A DNA stretch of 64,000 bases from Natronolimnohabitans innermongolicus JCM 12255 (GTDB lineage: Archaea > Halobacteriota > Halobacteria > Halobacteriales > Natrialbaceae): the NCBI RefSeq assembly GCF_000337215.1, contig NZ_AOHZ01000081.1, positions 62,265 through 126,264 of the forward strand, in the 5' to 3' direction. The translations under genes were made by a program, and so were the position numbers. The notes beneath the pieces were generated by a model. It had not been told where the DNA came from and ran no database searches. It saw only the letters and a list, made by a program, of their open reading frames with translations. This document shows, piece by piece, positions 40,855-49,639 of the stretch (position 1 is the stretch's first letter; each line of letters opens with the position of its first letter).

Positions 40855-42710
40855 GCGACACCGCAACCCCCGACTTCGTCGGCGACCACGACGTCGACCA
40901 GACCACGCTCGACATCATCGAGAGCACGCTCTCGAACACCCGCCACGAGATGGACCGAGTCGTCGAAACGACCGCGATCAGCCCCGTCATCCGCGAGCAG
41001 TCCGACCAGTTCCCGCTCATCGCGGACGCCCAGGGGCGGATGGTGATGGGCCAGTTCGGCTCCGCCATCGACACCATCCTCGAGAACTCGCCGTTCGACC
41101 GGGACGACCTGAACGACGGCGACGTGATCGCGACCAACGATCCCTACGCCTGCGCCGGCGCGGTCTCGCACACGCCGGACATGCTCCTGTTGCGTCCGAT
41201 CTTCTACGAGGGCGATCTCGTGGGCTTCTCGAGCCAGTGGGGGAACCTGATGGACGTCGGCGGGAAGACGCCGGGCAGCATGCCCGTCCAGGCGACGACC
41301 ATCTTCGAGGAGGGGATGCGGCTGCCGCCGGTCAAACTCTACAAGGAAGGCGAGTTCGACAGCGAACTGCTCGAGACGTTCGCGCACAACACGCGCCTGC
41401 CCGAGCACGCCGAGGCAGACATCAAGGCGCTGGCCGCGGGGACGAAAGCGGCCGAGACGCGCGTCCACGAACTCTGTGACCGGTTCGGGAAGGAGACGTA
41501 CGTCGAGGCCTGCGACGCCATCCTCGACCGGACTCGCGCCGGGATGATCGACCTCATCCACGAGTTCGTCCCCGAGGGCGAGCGCTACACCTTCGAGGAC
41601 TACGTCGACGACGACGGGATGGGCAACGGGCCGATCAAGCTCCACCTCGAGATCTACCGGGAGGGCGATACGGTCTACCTCGACTGGACCGGAACCGACG
41701 AGCAGGTGCCGGGGACGGTGAACTTCCTGCTGAACGAGCAGATGTTCAAGATGTTCACCGGGGTCTTCCTCATCATGGCCTTCGACCCCCTGCTCACCTT
41801 CAACGACGGCTACTACGACCTCTTCGAGGTGACGCTGCCCCAGGGCTCGGTCGTCCAGCCGGAGTTCCCGGCGGCGCTCGGCAACCGCCTGCCGCTGATG
41901 GCCCGCCAGTTCGACGTCCTGCAGGCGACGTTCTCGAAGCTCATCGACGGCTTCTCCGTGGCCGGCAGCTACGGGACTTCGCCGAACCTCGTCTACGCGG
42001 GCACCGATTCCGAGGGCAACGACTTCCAGATGCTCGAGATCCTCTACGGCGGCATTCCGGCGCGGCCGGGCGGCGACGGTCTCGACGGCCACTCCTGGTG
42101 GCCGCTGTTCCGGACCGTCCCCGCGGAGTACCAGGAGGCCTACTACCCCCTGACCATCGACGAGTACAGCACCCGCGCCGACACCGGCGGCGCCGGCGAG
42201 TTCCGCGGCGGCCACGGCATCACGAAGGTCTACACCTTCGAGGCCGAGGGCGCGATCACGTTCCAGGACGACCGCGCCCACACGTACCCGTGGGGCGTCG
42301 ACGGCGGCAAGCACGCCCAGACGAGCGAGAAGAAATTACTCCGAACCGACGGCACCGAGGAGGAGCTCCCCTCGAAGGTCGAAAACGTTCCCGTCTCGGC
42401 CGGCGACAAACTCGTCTTCAGCACCGCCGGCGGCGGCGGACTCGGCGACCCGCTCGAGCGCGACCCCGCGGTCGTCGCGAAAGAGGTCGAGCGCGGCCTC
42501 GTGACGGAATCAGCTGCCAGTGACGAGTACGGCGTCGTCCTCGCCGACGACGGCGGCGTGGACGAGGCGGCGACCGCGGACCGCCGCGAGGAGCTCCGGT
42601 CCGAACGCGACGAGCCCGCGGCCTTCGACTACGGGCCGCTGCCGGACGACGCCGACCTCGAGGAACGCATCGCCGCTGAACGCCGCGAGTTCGAGGATCG
42701 ACACGACTGA
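40851..42710 (+). CDS. hyuB: Hydantoinase/oxoprolinase B subunit
   Basis: A 619-residue HyuB protein: STLSNTRHEMDRVVETTAIS at the N-terminus, GDVIATNDPYACAGAVSHTPDM (metal-binding region), GFSSQWGNLMDVGGKTPGSM, and the C-terminal VSAGDKLVFSTAGGGGLGDP, all typical. HyuB subunits pair with HyuA in ATP-dependent ring opening. The start is GTG overlapping hyuA's TGA; no other start fits. Following residues show an acidic tail. Co-operonic with hyuA and the downstream amidase (36-bp gap). Confidence 0.92.
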   Translation: MSDTATPDFVGDHDVDQTTLDIIESTLSNTRHEMDRVVETTAISPVIREQSDQFPLIADAQGRMVMGQFGSAIDTILENSPFDRDDLNDGDVIATNDPYACAGAVSHTPDMLLLRPIFYEGDLVGFSSQWGNLMDVGGKTPGSMPVQATTIFEEGMRLPPVKLYKEGEFDSELLETFAHNTRLPEHAEADIKALAAGTKAAETRVHELCDRFGKETYVEACDAILDRTRAGMIDLIHEFVPEGERYTFEDYVDDDGMGNGPIKLHLEIYREGDTVYLDWTGTDEQVPGTVNFLLNEQMFKMFTGVFLIMAFDPLLTFNDGYYDLFEVTLPQGSVVQPEFPAALGNRLPLMARQFDVLQATFSKLIDGFSVAGSYGTSPNLVYAGTDSEGNDFQMLEILYGGIPARPGGDGLDGHSWWPLFRTVPAEYQEAYYPLTIDEYSTRADTGGAGEFRGGHGITKVYTFEAEGAITFQDDRAHTYPWGVDGGKHAQTSEKKLLRTDGTEEELPSKVENVPVSAGDKLVFSTAGGGGLGDPLERDPAVVAKEVERGLVTESAASDEYGVVLADDGGVDEAATADRREELRSERDEPAAFDYGPLPDDADLEERIAAERREFEDRHD

Positions 42711-42746
42711 CTCGTGGGAGACGAACGCCACACCACCCACCGCACG

Positions 42747-43391
42747 ATGGACTGGCCACACGACTTCGACGGCTACGACGAGACCGACTTCGGCTCGAGC
42801 GTCGGCCTCGGCGACCGTCCCGCACTGCTCGTGATCGACCTGATCAACGCCTTCACCGATCCCGAGGGGAGTCTCGGCTCGGACGTCGAGGACGTCCTCG
42901 CGGAGACGAGCCGACTGCTCGAGGCCTTCCGCAAGCGCGACCTGCCGCGGTACTTCACGACGGTCGCCTACGAGGAGTCCTACGGCGACGCCGGGCGATT
43001 CGTCGAGAAGGTGCCTGCGCTTCGCGAACTGCGACTGGGCACCGACGCGGTCGATGTCGACGACCGCGTCGCGCCCGTCGATGACGAGCGCGTGATTCTG
43101 AAGAAGTACGCGAGCGCCTTCTTCGGGACCGACCTGCAGACGGAACTGACGACGGATCGGGTCGACACGCTCGTGCTGACGGGCGTGACGACCAGCGGCT
43201 GCGTCCGCGCGACGGCGGTCGACAGCCTCCAGCACGGCTACCGAACGATCGTCCCCGCCGATGCCGTCGGCGACCGCGCCGAGGGCCCGCATCACGCGAA
43301 CCTCTTCGACATCGACGCGAAGTACGGCGACGTCGTGACGACCGACCACCTCCTCGAGCGACTCGAGACGTTCCCTGCAAATGACGAGTGA
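42747..43391 (+). CDS. Isochorismatase-family amidase, N-carbamoylsarcosine amidohydrolase-like
   Basis: A 214-residue cysteine hydrolase. The catalytic triad is visible: Asp in LLVIDLINAFTDP (~residue 33), Lys in VILKKYASAFFGT and Cys in LVLTGVTTSGCVRATAVDS with the typical cis-peptide GVTTSGC. Family members cleave N-carbamoyl or isochorismate substrates. Directly after hyuAB, removal of the carbamoyl group of the ring-opened hydantoin (e.g. N-carbamoylsarcosine to sarcosine, CO2 and ammonia) is the best guess. ATG at 42747 chosen; a GTG at 42714 is possible. Confidence 0.85.
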   Translation: MDWPHDFDGYDETDFGSSVGLGDRPALLVIDLINAFTDPEGSLGSDVEDVLAETSRLLEAFRKRDLPRYFTTVAYEESYGDAGRFVEKVPALRELRLGTDAVDVDDRVAPVDDERVILKKYASAFFGTDLQTELTTDRVDTLVLTGVTTSGCVRATAVDSLQHGYRTIVPADAVGDRAEGPHHANLFDIDAKYGDVVTTDHLLERLETFPANDE

Positions 43392-43466
43392 GACAACGCC
43401 CGATTCCACCGACGACCCGCGAACCGCATCGACACCGACTTCCCCGCTACTCCCGAGTGATCGGCC

Positions 43467-44414
43467 ATGACCGACGCAGGTGCCCAACTCCGCGAACTGC
43501 TCGAGCGCGACGAACTGCTGGTCTGTCCCGGTGTCCACGACCCGCTCACCGCGGCCGTCGCCGACGCCGTCGGCTTCGACGCCATCTACATGACCGGGTA
43601 CGGAACCTCGCTCTCGAAGACGGGCTACCCCGACGCCGGCCTCATCACGATGCCGGAGATGATCGACAACGCGGCGACCATCCAGGAGCGCATCGACGTG
43701 CCGCTGATCGCCGATTCCGACAACGGCTACGGGAACGCGACGAACGTCGTCCGAACCGTCCGCGAGTACATCAAAGCCGGCGTGGGCGCGATCCACATCG
43801 AAGACCAGACCTTCCCCAAGCGCTGTGGCCACACGAAGGGCCGACAGGTCGTTCCACGGGAGGAGGCGGTCGGCAAGATCCGCGCCGCCGCCGACGTCCG
43901 CGACGAGCGCGGCGAGGAGTTCGTGCTCATCGCCAGAACCGACGCCCGCGGCACCGGCGACGGCTCGCTCGACGAGGCGATCGGCCGCGTCAACGACTTC
44001 CTCGAGGCCGGCGCCGACGTCGCCTTCGTCGAGGGGCCGACCGACGAGGATGAACTCGAGCGCATCGGGCGCGAGGTCGATGGATGGCTCGTCTACAACT
44101 TCGTCGGGGACCTCGGCTCCTCGCCGTACGTCGAGCTGGAGGCGCTCGAGTCGTACGGCTTCGACCTCGTGCTCTTTCCGATCGCGTCGACGCTGTCGAC
44201 GATCGCGAACGTCCACGCCGATCTGGCGGCGTTCGCCGAGGACCCCGTCGACGCGATGCGGGACATCGACGACGCGTTCAACGACCGGCCGCTGGGGAGC
44301 CTCCACGAGTTCTCGGGCTTCCCCGAGGTCGTCGAGTGGGAGGAGCGGTACCTCCCCGAAGAGGACCAGGAGAAGTACGAGGGATCGCTCGGCGACGACC
44401 TCGAGGGCGAGTGA
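43467..44414 (+). CDS. Isocitrate lyase/PEP mutase family protein
   Basis: A 315-residue TIM-barrel enzyme. CPGVHDPLTAAVADAVGFDAIYMTGY starts the fold, PLIADSDNGYGNATNVVRTV carries the metal-binding Asp pair, and IHIEDQTFPKRCGHTKGRQ has the KRCGH active-site loop with Cys. These mark the family of methylisocitrate lyase, carboxyphosphonoenolpyruvate mutase and oxaloacetate decarboxylase; the substrate is not decided by these motifs. It is 75 bp downstream of the amidase, probably in the hyu operon, where it could process a carbon product. The 104-bp repeat begins 18 bp after its stop. Confidence 0.85.
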   Translation: MTDAGAQLRELLERDELLVCPGVHDPLTAAVADAVGFDAIYMTGYGTSLSKTGYPDAGLITMPEMIDNAATIQERIDVPLIADSDNGYGNATNVVRTVREYIKAGVGAIHIEDQTFPKRCGHTKGRQVVPREEAVGKIRAAADVRDERGEEFVLIARTDARGTGDGSLDEAIGRVNDFLEAGADVAFVEGPTDEDELERIGREVDGWLVYNFVGDLGSSPYVELEALESYGFDLVLFPIASTLSTIANVHADLAAFAEDPVDAMRDIDDAFNDRPLGSLHEFSGFPEVVEWEERYLPEEDQEKYEGSLGDDLEGE

Positions 44415-44432
44415 TCGACGGCGCCCGGTATG

Positions 44433-44536
44433 CTGCCGGACAGCAGTCAGTGCACCGTCGGTCGCGAACGTCTAGCCGTCTCCGACAGCGACGGCCGAAT
44501 TCGAGCGACCGAGCGTCGAATAGGTCTGTCCGGCAG
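44433..44536. repeat. 104-bp dispersed repeat, copy 2
   Basis: Perfect 11-bp terminal inverted repeats CTGCCGGACAG/CTGTCCGGCAG. The first 35 bases are nearly identical to copy 1 and the last 15 (AATAGGTCTGTCCGG) are identical. The inner stem CGGTCGCG/GAGCGACCG is slightly changed. It lies 18 bp after the PEP mutase-family gene. Confidence 0.8.
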
Positions 44537-44892
44537 TACTAATCGATGGCCACTCTGACGGCCCGCTGCCGGGGACGTCGCTGGCGACGGTCACACCGCG
44601 CGCCGGCGGAGTACGGCGCGTTCGAACTCGCGAAACCACAACGGACGTTCGTGATAGTTAATGGCGCCGGAGTTGGCAACTCGAAAATGAGTACTCGGTG
44701 TCGAGTTGTGACCGGTCGCCAGTAGGCGGCTCACGGCGGTGAGCAGCCCACAGCTACTGTCGTCGCCCGCTATTGGTATTTATTCAATTTCCGGGGAAAT
44801 AATAACCGCCAGTAACTATCATCTACTTCTATTATCGTCCGTGTAGGCCGTCTACACGGGGATTTTTGGGGTCGTAGTCGTACGGTCTCGGT
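44537..44892. other. Leader/promoter region of ppc
   Basis: A 356-bp gene-free stretch. TATTTATTCAATT at ~44775 and a T-rich GGATTTTTGGGG at ~44860 are TATA-like; the second, ~30 bp before the ATG at 44893, suits a leaderless mRNA. GTAGGCCGTCTACACGG (44844-44860) includes the short inverted pair GTAG/CTAC. No gene is seen. Confidence 0.45.
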
Positions 44893-47583
44893 ATGGTTCT
44901 ACACAACAGGGCGGTTCGACAGGACGTCCGCGAACTGGGTGCGTTGCTCGGCGACGTCCTCGAGGACCAGACGTCGCGTCGGGCGTTCGATACGGTCGAG
45001 TCGTGTCGCCGGTCAGCGATCGACTATCGCTCCGGTGACCTCGAGTCCCGGGAACCGCTGATCTCGGAACTCGAGGGACTCTCCCCCCACCAGCAGGGGA
45101 TCGTCGCTCGCGGCTTTACCACCTACTTCGAGCTAATCAACCTCGCGGAGGAACGCGAGCGCGTTCGCACGATCCGAACGGCCTCCCAGGAGGGGACCCT
45201 CGAGGACAGCCTCGAGACCGCCGCCGCGGAACTGGGCGAGAGCGACACGGAGACGGTAACGCAGGTGCTCGACGACGTCCTGATCGAGCCGACGTTTACG
45301 GCCCACCCGACGGAGGCGCGTCGGAAGACCGTCAAGTCGAAGCTGCGGACGATTTCGACGCACATCGAGACGCTGGACGAACGGCTACTGACCGACAAGG
45401 AAGCGGGACAGGTCTGGCGCGATATCGACGCCGAGGTGACGAGCCTCTGGCAGACCCCCCAGGTCCGCAACCGCCAGCCCGAACCCGAAGACGAGGCCCG
45501 AAACGTCCAGTGGTACCTGGAGAACACGCTGTTCGACGTCGTCGGCGAGGTCTACGACGAACTCGCTGACGCCATCGACGACGAAATCGACGGCGGTCTC
45601 GAGATTCCCAAACTGTTCGAGTTCCGCTCGTGGGCCGGCAGCGACCGCGACGGCAACCCCTACGTCACCCCCGAGGTCACCGCCAACACCCTCGAGACTC
45701 AGCGCGAGGTCGTCCTCGAGAAGTACCGCGACGAACTCAAACGCCTCTCGGGCGTCCTCAGCCAGGACGGCAGTCGCATCGACCCCGGCTCGTCGTTCGC
45801 GGCCTCCCTCGAGGACGACCGCGAGCGCCTGCCCGGCAGCGCACGCACCGCCGAGGAGCGCTACCCCGACGAGCCCTACCGCCAGAAGCTCAAGCTGATG
45901 CGCGAGCGCCTCGAACGCGTCGGCGACGTGCGCCCGGGCGGTTACAACGACGTCGACGACCTCCTCGAGGACCTCGAGATCATCGCCGAGAGCCTGCGGG
46001 ACAACGGCGCCGAGAGCGTCGTCGACGCCCACGTCGACCCCATCCGCCGGCAGGTCGCCACCTTCGGCTTCTCGCTTGCCAGCCTCGACCTGCGCGAACA
46101 CCAGCAGAAACATACCGACGCCATCGCCGAAGCCCTCGAGCGAGAGGGCATCGATTACCGAGCGCTCTCCGAGGACGAACGCGTCGAGTTGTTGACCGAC
46201 GCCGTCCTCCAGGACGATCCCGTTGTCGACCTCACGGACACGGCGGATCTCTCCGACGACTCCGCACGGGTGTTGACGCTGTTCGACAGCCTCGGCGACT
46301 GGCAAACCGAATACGGCGTCGAGGCCATCGACACCTACGCCATCTCGATGACCGAAGAGCCCAGTCACGTCCTCGAGGTGCTGTTCCTCGCCGATCAGGC
46401 CGGCGTCGTCTCCCTGCCCGAGCACTCTGGGATCGACATCGTGCCGCTGCTCGAGACCGAGTACGCCCTCTCTGGGGCCCGACGGATCATGGGGACGCTG
46501 TTCGAGAACGAGGCCTACGCGCAGGCCCTCGAGGCCCGCGGCCGAACCCAGGAGATCATGCTCGGCTACTCCGACTCGAACAAGGAAAACGGCTTTCTCG
46601 CCGCGAACTGGTCGCTGTACAAGAACCAGCGCCGCCTCGGGGAGATCTGCGACGACCACGACGTGACGATGCGGCTGTTCCACGGCCGCGGCGGCTCGAT
46701 CTCCCGCGGCGGCGGCCCGATGAACGAAGCGTTGCTCGCGCTGCCGAACTCGACCGTGACGGGGCAGGTCAAGTTCACCGAGCAGGGCGAGGCCATCGCC
46801 GAGAAGTACGCCAACCCCCGCATCGCCGAGCGCAACATCGAACAGATGCTCAACGCCCAGTTGCGCGCGCGCCTCGACGCGATGGACCAGCCCGAAGAAG
46901 ACGTCCCCGACGAGTGGGTCGAGGCCATGGAGACCATGGCTGACGCCGCCCGCCGGGAGTATCGCGACCTCCTCGAGAGCGACGGCTTCGTCCGCTACTT
47001 CGAGCAGGCGACGCCGATCACCGTCATCGAGAACCTCGACCTGGGATCGCGGCCGGCCTCGCGCAGCGGCGAGCGCACCGTCGAGGACCTGCGAGCGATC
47101 CCGTGGGTGTTCTCCTGGACCCAGTCGCGGTGTATCCTCCCCGGCTGGTACGCGATCGCATCGGGGATCGACGCCTACTTGGACGACGGTGGAGCCGTCG
47201 AAACCCTCCAGGAGATGTACGACGAGTGGGCCTTCTTCCGGACCACGCTCGACAACGCCTCGCTCTCGCTGTCGCGTAGCGAACTCGAGATCGCCGACCA
47301 GTACGCCGACCTCGCCGACGAGGAGCTCCGCGAGCGGTTCTTCCCGCGGGTCTCCGCGGAGTACGAGCGCGCGAGCGACCTGATCACCACCATCGCCCAG
47401 CGCGAGACGCTCCACACCCGCGACTGGCTCGGCGAGAACCTCGAGCGGCGCAACCCCTACGTCGATCCGTTGAACCTGCTGCAGGTCCACCTGCTCGGGC
47501 AGAATCACCGCACGGACCTTGAGGAACGGACCCTGCGGCTGACGGTCAAGGGGATCGCCGCCGGGATGAAAAACACCGGGTAG
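44893..47583 (+). CDS. ppc: Phosphoenolpyruvate carboxylase (bacterial type)
   Basis: An 896-residue enzyme adding bicarbonate to PEP to form oxaloacetate for anaplerosis. The catalytic His lies in EPTFTAHPTEARRKTVKSKL (~residue 138). ASLDLREHQQKHTDAIAE, LGYSDSNKENGFLAANWSL and RLFHGRGGSISRGGGPMNEA (PEP-binding Arg loop) are intact, and the C-terminus RLTVKGIAAGMKNTG matches. Length is typical for the long bacterial-type Ppc, which haloarchaea use instead of archaeal PpcA. Monocistronic; convergent with the HNH-like gene 15 bp downstream. Confidence 0.97.
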   Translation: MVLHNRAVRQDVRELGALLGDVLEDQTSRRAFDTVESCRRSAIDYRSGDLESREPLISELEGLSPHQQGIVARGFTTYFELINLAEERERVRTIRTASQEGTLEDSLETAAAELGESDTETVTQVLDDVLIEPTFTAHPTEARRKTVKSKLRTISTHIETLDERLLTDKEAGQVWRDIDAEVTSLWQTPQVRNRQPEPEDEARNVQWYLENTLFDVVGEVYDELADAIDDEIDGGLEIPKLFEFRSWAGSDRDGNPYVTPEVTANTLETQREVVLEKYRDELKRLSGVLSQDGSRIDPGSSFAASLEDDRERLPGSARTAEERYPDEPYRQKLKLMRERLERVGDVRPGGYNDVDDLLEDLEIIAESLRDNGAESVVDAHVDPIRRQVATFGFSLASLDLREHQQKHTDAIAEALEREGIDYRALSEDERVELLTDAVLQDDPVVDLTDTADLSDDSARVLTLFDSLGDWQTEYGVEAIDTYAISMTEEPSHVLEVLFLADQAGVVSLPEHSGIDIVPLLETEYALSGARRIMGTLFENEAYAQALEARGRTQEIMLGYSDSNKENGFLAANWSLYKNQRRLGEICDDHDVTMRLFHGRGGSISRGGGPMNEALLALPNSTVTGQVKFTEQGEAIAEKYANPRIAERNIEQMLNAQLRARLDAMDQPEEDVPDEWVEAMETMADAARREYRDLLESDGFVRYFEQATPITVIENLDLGSRPASRSGERTVEDLRAIPWVFSWTQSRCILPGWYAIASGIDAYLDDGGAVETLQEMYDEWAFFRTTLDNASLSLSRSELEIADQYADLADEELRERFFPRVSAEYERASDLITTIAQRETLHTRDWLGENLERRNPYVDPLNLLQVHLLGQNHRTDLEERTLRLTVKGIAAGMKNTG

Positions 47584-47598
47584 AGGGAGGCTCCGACT

Positions 47599-48126
47599 CT
47601 ACTCGTCCTCGCCGTATCGCTCCGCGGCCGACTCGAAGCCGAGTTCGTCGTACTCGCGACTCCGGCGCCCCTCGAGTTCCGCGACGGCGTCGGGTTCCGG
47701 CGACGCGTCGTCGGTGATCCGCGCCCACGAGTTGTGGACCTTGGCGTGACACCACCGACAGAGGTAGACCGTGATCTCGTGGGTCAGCCGCTCGCCGTCT
47801 CGAGCGTAGGAGAGGTGGTGCTCCTCGAGCAACGGGCGCTCGTCGTCGTGGGCCATCCGTTTTTCCTCAAGCCCGCAGCGGACGCACTCTCGGTCGCGGT
47901 TGCGAGACCGGAACTGCGGACAGTCGGCCCACGACCAGTCCGACTCGGGGTCGACGACGGGGCACTCGTAGTCGTCTTCGGCGCGCTCGCGGGCGAACTC
48001 GGGGTCGTGTTCGTAGTGGTCGAATGCGTACCGGCAGTTTCCGTCGCCGGTGAGGTAGTCACAGACGCCGGCGAACTCGTAGGGATCGTCGACGCCGACC
48101 GACGTTCCCCGTGGCGTCTTCTCCAT
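47599..48126 (-). CDS. HNH-like zinc-binding haloarchaeal protein
   Basis: A 175-residue protein. The start EKTPRGTSVGVDDPYEFAGV is conserved among haloarchaea from memory. It has Cys/His-rich segments: VCDYLTGDGNCRYAFDH, CPVVDPESDWSWADCPQFRS, RECVRCGLEEKR (CxxC), LLEEHHLSYARDG (HH) and VYLCRWCHAKVHNSWARI (CxxCH-x3-H-N). The last three resemble an HNH nuclease core; the first two could form another zinc site. A winding N-terminal zinc module plus HNH suggests nucleic-acid binding; substrate unknown. ATG at 48126 matches conservation better than a start at 48168. Confidence 0.75.
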   Translation of the reverse strand: MEKTPRGTSVGVDDPYEFAGVCDYLTGDGNCRYAFDHYEHDPEFARERAEDDYECPVVDPESDWSWADCPQFRSRNRDRECVRCGLEEKRMAHDDERPLLEEHHLSYARDGERLTHEITVYLCRWCHAKVHNSWARITDDASPEPDAVAELEGRRSREYDELGFESAAERYGEDE

Positions 48127-48301
48127 GTCTGTTAGCACCCGTTCGAACGCGGCGGAGTTGAACCTCACGGCTGCCGTTCGACGAGCGACCGTCCGGTGTG
48201 ATCGTGACCGACGCGAACGGTACGAACGAAACGAACGATATGGTACCGATCGACGACAACGACGAGCGACTGCTCGAGTCGGCCTCTTACGATGGCCCGC
48301 C

Positions 48302-48976
48302 TCAGTCGACCGTCCGCTTCGAGTCCGAATCGACCGCGGTCAGGTACTGCTCGAGGAGGTCGGGAAACTCCCGCCCGCGAATAAAGCGCAGCCCGAAGTC
48401 CTCGGTCCAGTCGATGATCCCGTTGTCCTCGGTGACCACGCCGGCCTCGAGTTCGCGGGCCAAGATTAGGAGGTCGAAGTCCTCGCGGGAGTCGAGGACG
48501 CCGGTGCGCATCGCCCGACGGTACTTCTCGCGCAGATCCGAGATGACGGCGTCGGTCTCGGTCATGTGCTCGTGATCCGCGAGCGGTCCGTCGTCGATCG
48601 CCTCGACCTCGCGGACGGCTTCCTCGGAGACGCGCAGCCCGCGGTCGACGCGGTCGCTCATCTCGTCGACGAAGCTGTAGACGACGTTCGCGGGCACCGA
48701 AACCGCGTACCGATCGGGGTGTTTTCGGATCACCCAGGTGTTGAGCTTCGAGTAGATTTCGTCGTCGACATCTCGCGCCGCGAGCATCGTCGTCAACTCG
48801 TCGTGGATCGTCGGCGGCACGTAACAGGAGATGCCGAGGTTGAGGCGCGCGTTCGCGATCAACTCGAGCAACCGGAGGACGGCGTCCTCGAGGGACTCGT
48901 CGTCGCGGCGGATCTCCTCGGTGATAAACAGCGAGGTGTCGAGAACGAACCGCTGTTTGAACGCCTCGGTGGCCAT
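48302..48976 (-). CDS. RNA ligase partner protein (PIN-like)
   Basis: A 224-residue PIN-domain-like protein: [20 protein letters not shown] gives the first catalytic-type Asp (D13), the middle [20 protein letters not shown] supplies the second acidic cluster, and [20 protein letters not shown] the last. These blocks match the family called RNA ligase partner protein in archaea, always near the ATP-dependent RNA ligase. That ligase is at 49640-50767, on the other strand, with one small gene in between. The acidic quartet suggests RNase activity to prepare ends for ligation, but no activity can be inferred directly. Confidence 0.9.
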   Translation of the reverse strand: MATEAFKQRFVLDTSLFITEEIRRDDESLEDAVLRLLELIANARLNLGISCYVPPTIHDELTTMLAARDVDDEIYSKLNTWVIRKHPDRYAVSVPANVVYSFVDEMSDRVDRGLRVSEEAVREVEAIDDGPLADHEHMTETDAVISDLREKYRRAMRTGVLDSREDFDLLILARELEAGVVTEDNGIIDWTEDFGLRFIRGREFPDLLEQYLTAVDSDSKRTVD

Positions 48977-49074
48977 ACCGCGTGTTCGTGGCGAACGGGG
49001 AAATAAGTGGACCCGGGTCGCGGGCCGGAAATGGATCCGCGTCGCGGGCTACGCTTCGACCGCCGGAACGGCGC

Positions 49075-49521
49075 CTAGACGTCGGGCTGTTTCTCCGGAT
49101 CCGCACCCAGCCCGGCCTCGGAGACGATCTCCGCACCGATCGAGGAGAGTTCGACGGAGACGTCGCCGGGGGCGACCTTGCTGATCTCGTCGACGTTGCC
49201 CGCGAGCACCGTCAGGATGTCGTCCGGATTGGCGTACAGCAACATGTTACCGTCTTCGCCCTCCGCGACCAGTTGCGTGTCGTTCAGAACGATCTGGTCG
49301 TTCTGGATCGTCGCCGCCACGACGGGCAGCGCCTCGGGTTTGCCCTGTTCGTCGTCGCGGACCCGCCGGATGTGGACGGCCTCGAGGTCCAGTGCGTCTT
49401 TGTGCTCCTGGATCACCTCGGCGCAGCTGACCATATCCTGGAGGAGCTGGGACTTCTGCTCGCCGCCGTGTCCGTCGTCGCCCTCGAGACAGTGCTGACA
49501 GACGCGAAGTTCGAGTCGCAT
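49075..49521 (-). CDS. Conserved CxxC protein between RNA ligase and its partner
   Basis: A 148-residue protein beginning MRLELRVCQHCLEGDDGHGG, with one CxxC that could bind zinc only with another partner or a later ligand. A helical part follows (QLLQDMVSCAEVIQEHKDAL) and then a beta-rich C-terminal domain with EAVHIRRVRDD, IVLNDTQLVAEG and VSVELSSIGAEIV. No known domain recognised. It has its own start, divergent from the RNA ligase gene and 98 bp from the ligase partner gene on the same strand. The placement suggests RNA repair or a housekeeping role, an inference only. Confidence 0.65.
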   Translation of the reverse strand: MRLELRVCQHCLEGDDGHGGEQKSQLLQDMVSCAEVIQEHKDALDLEAVHIRRVRDDEQGKPEALPVVAATIQNDQIVLNDTQLVAEGEDGNMLLYANPDDILTVLAGNVDEISKVAPGDVSVELSSIGAEIVSEAGLGADPEKQPDV

Positions 49522-49639
49522 TGAACTGTCGTTGTGCCTCGAGACCGATGAGAATTCCGTTTCCGGGAACCGCCGCGACCGGCCGGGCCGACGGCTTCGG
49601 GTGCGCGTTTTTTGCCCCGCCGCGCCGTACCGCTTCGTG

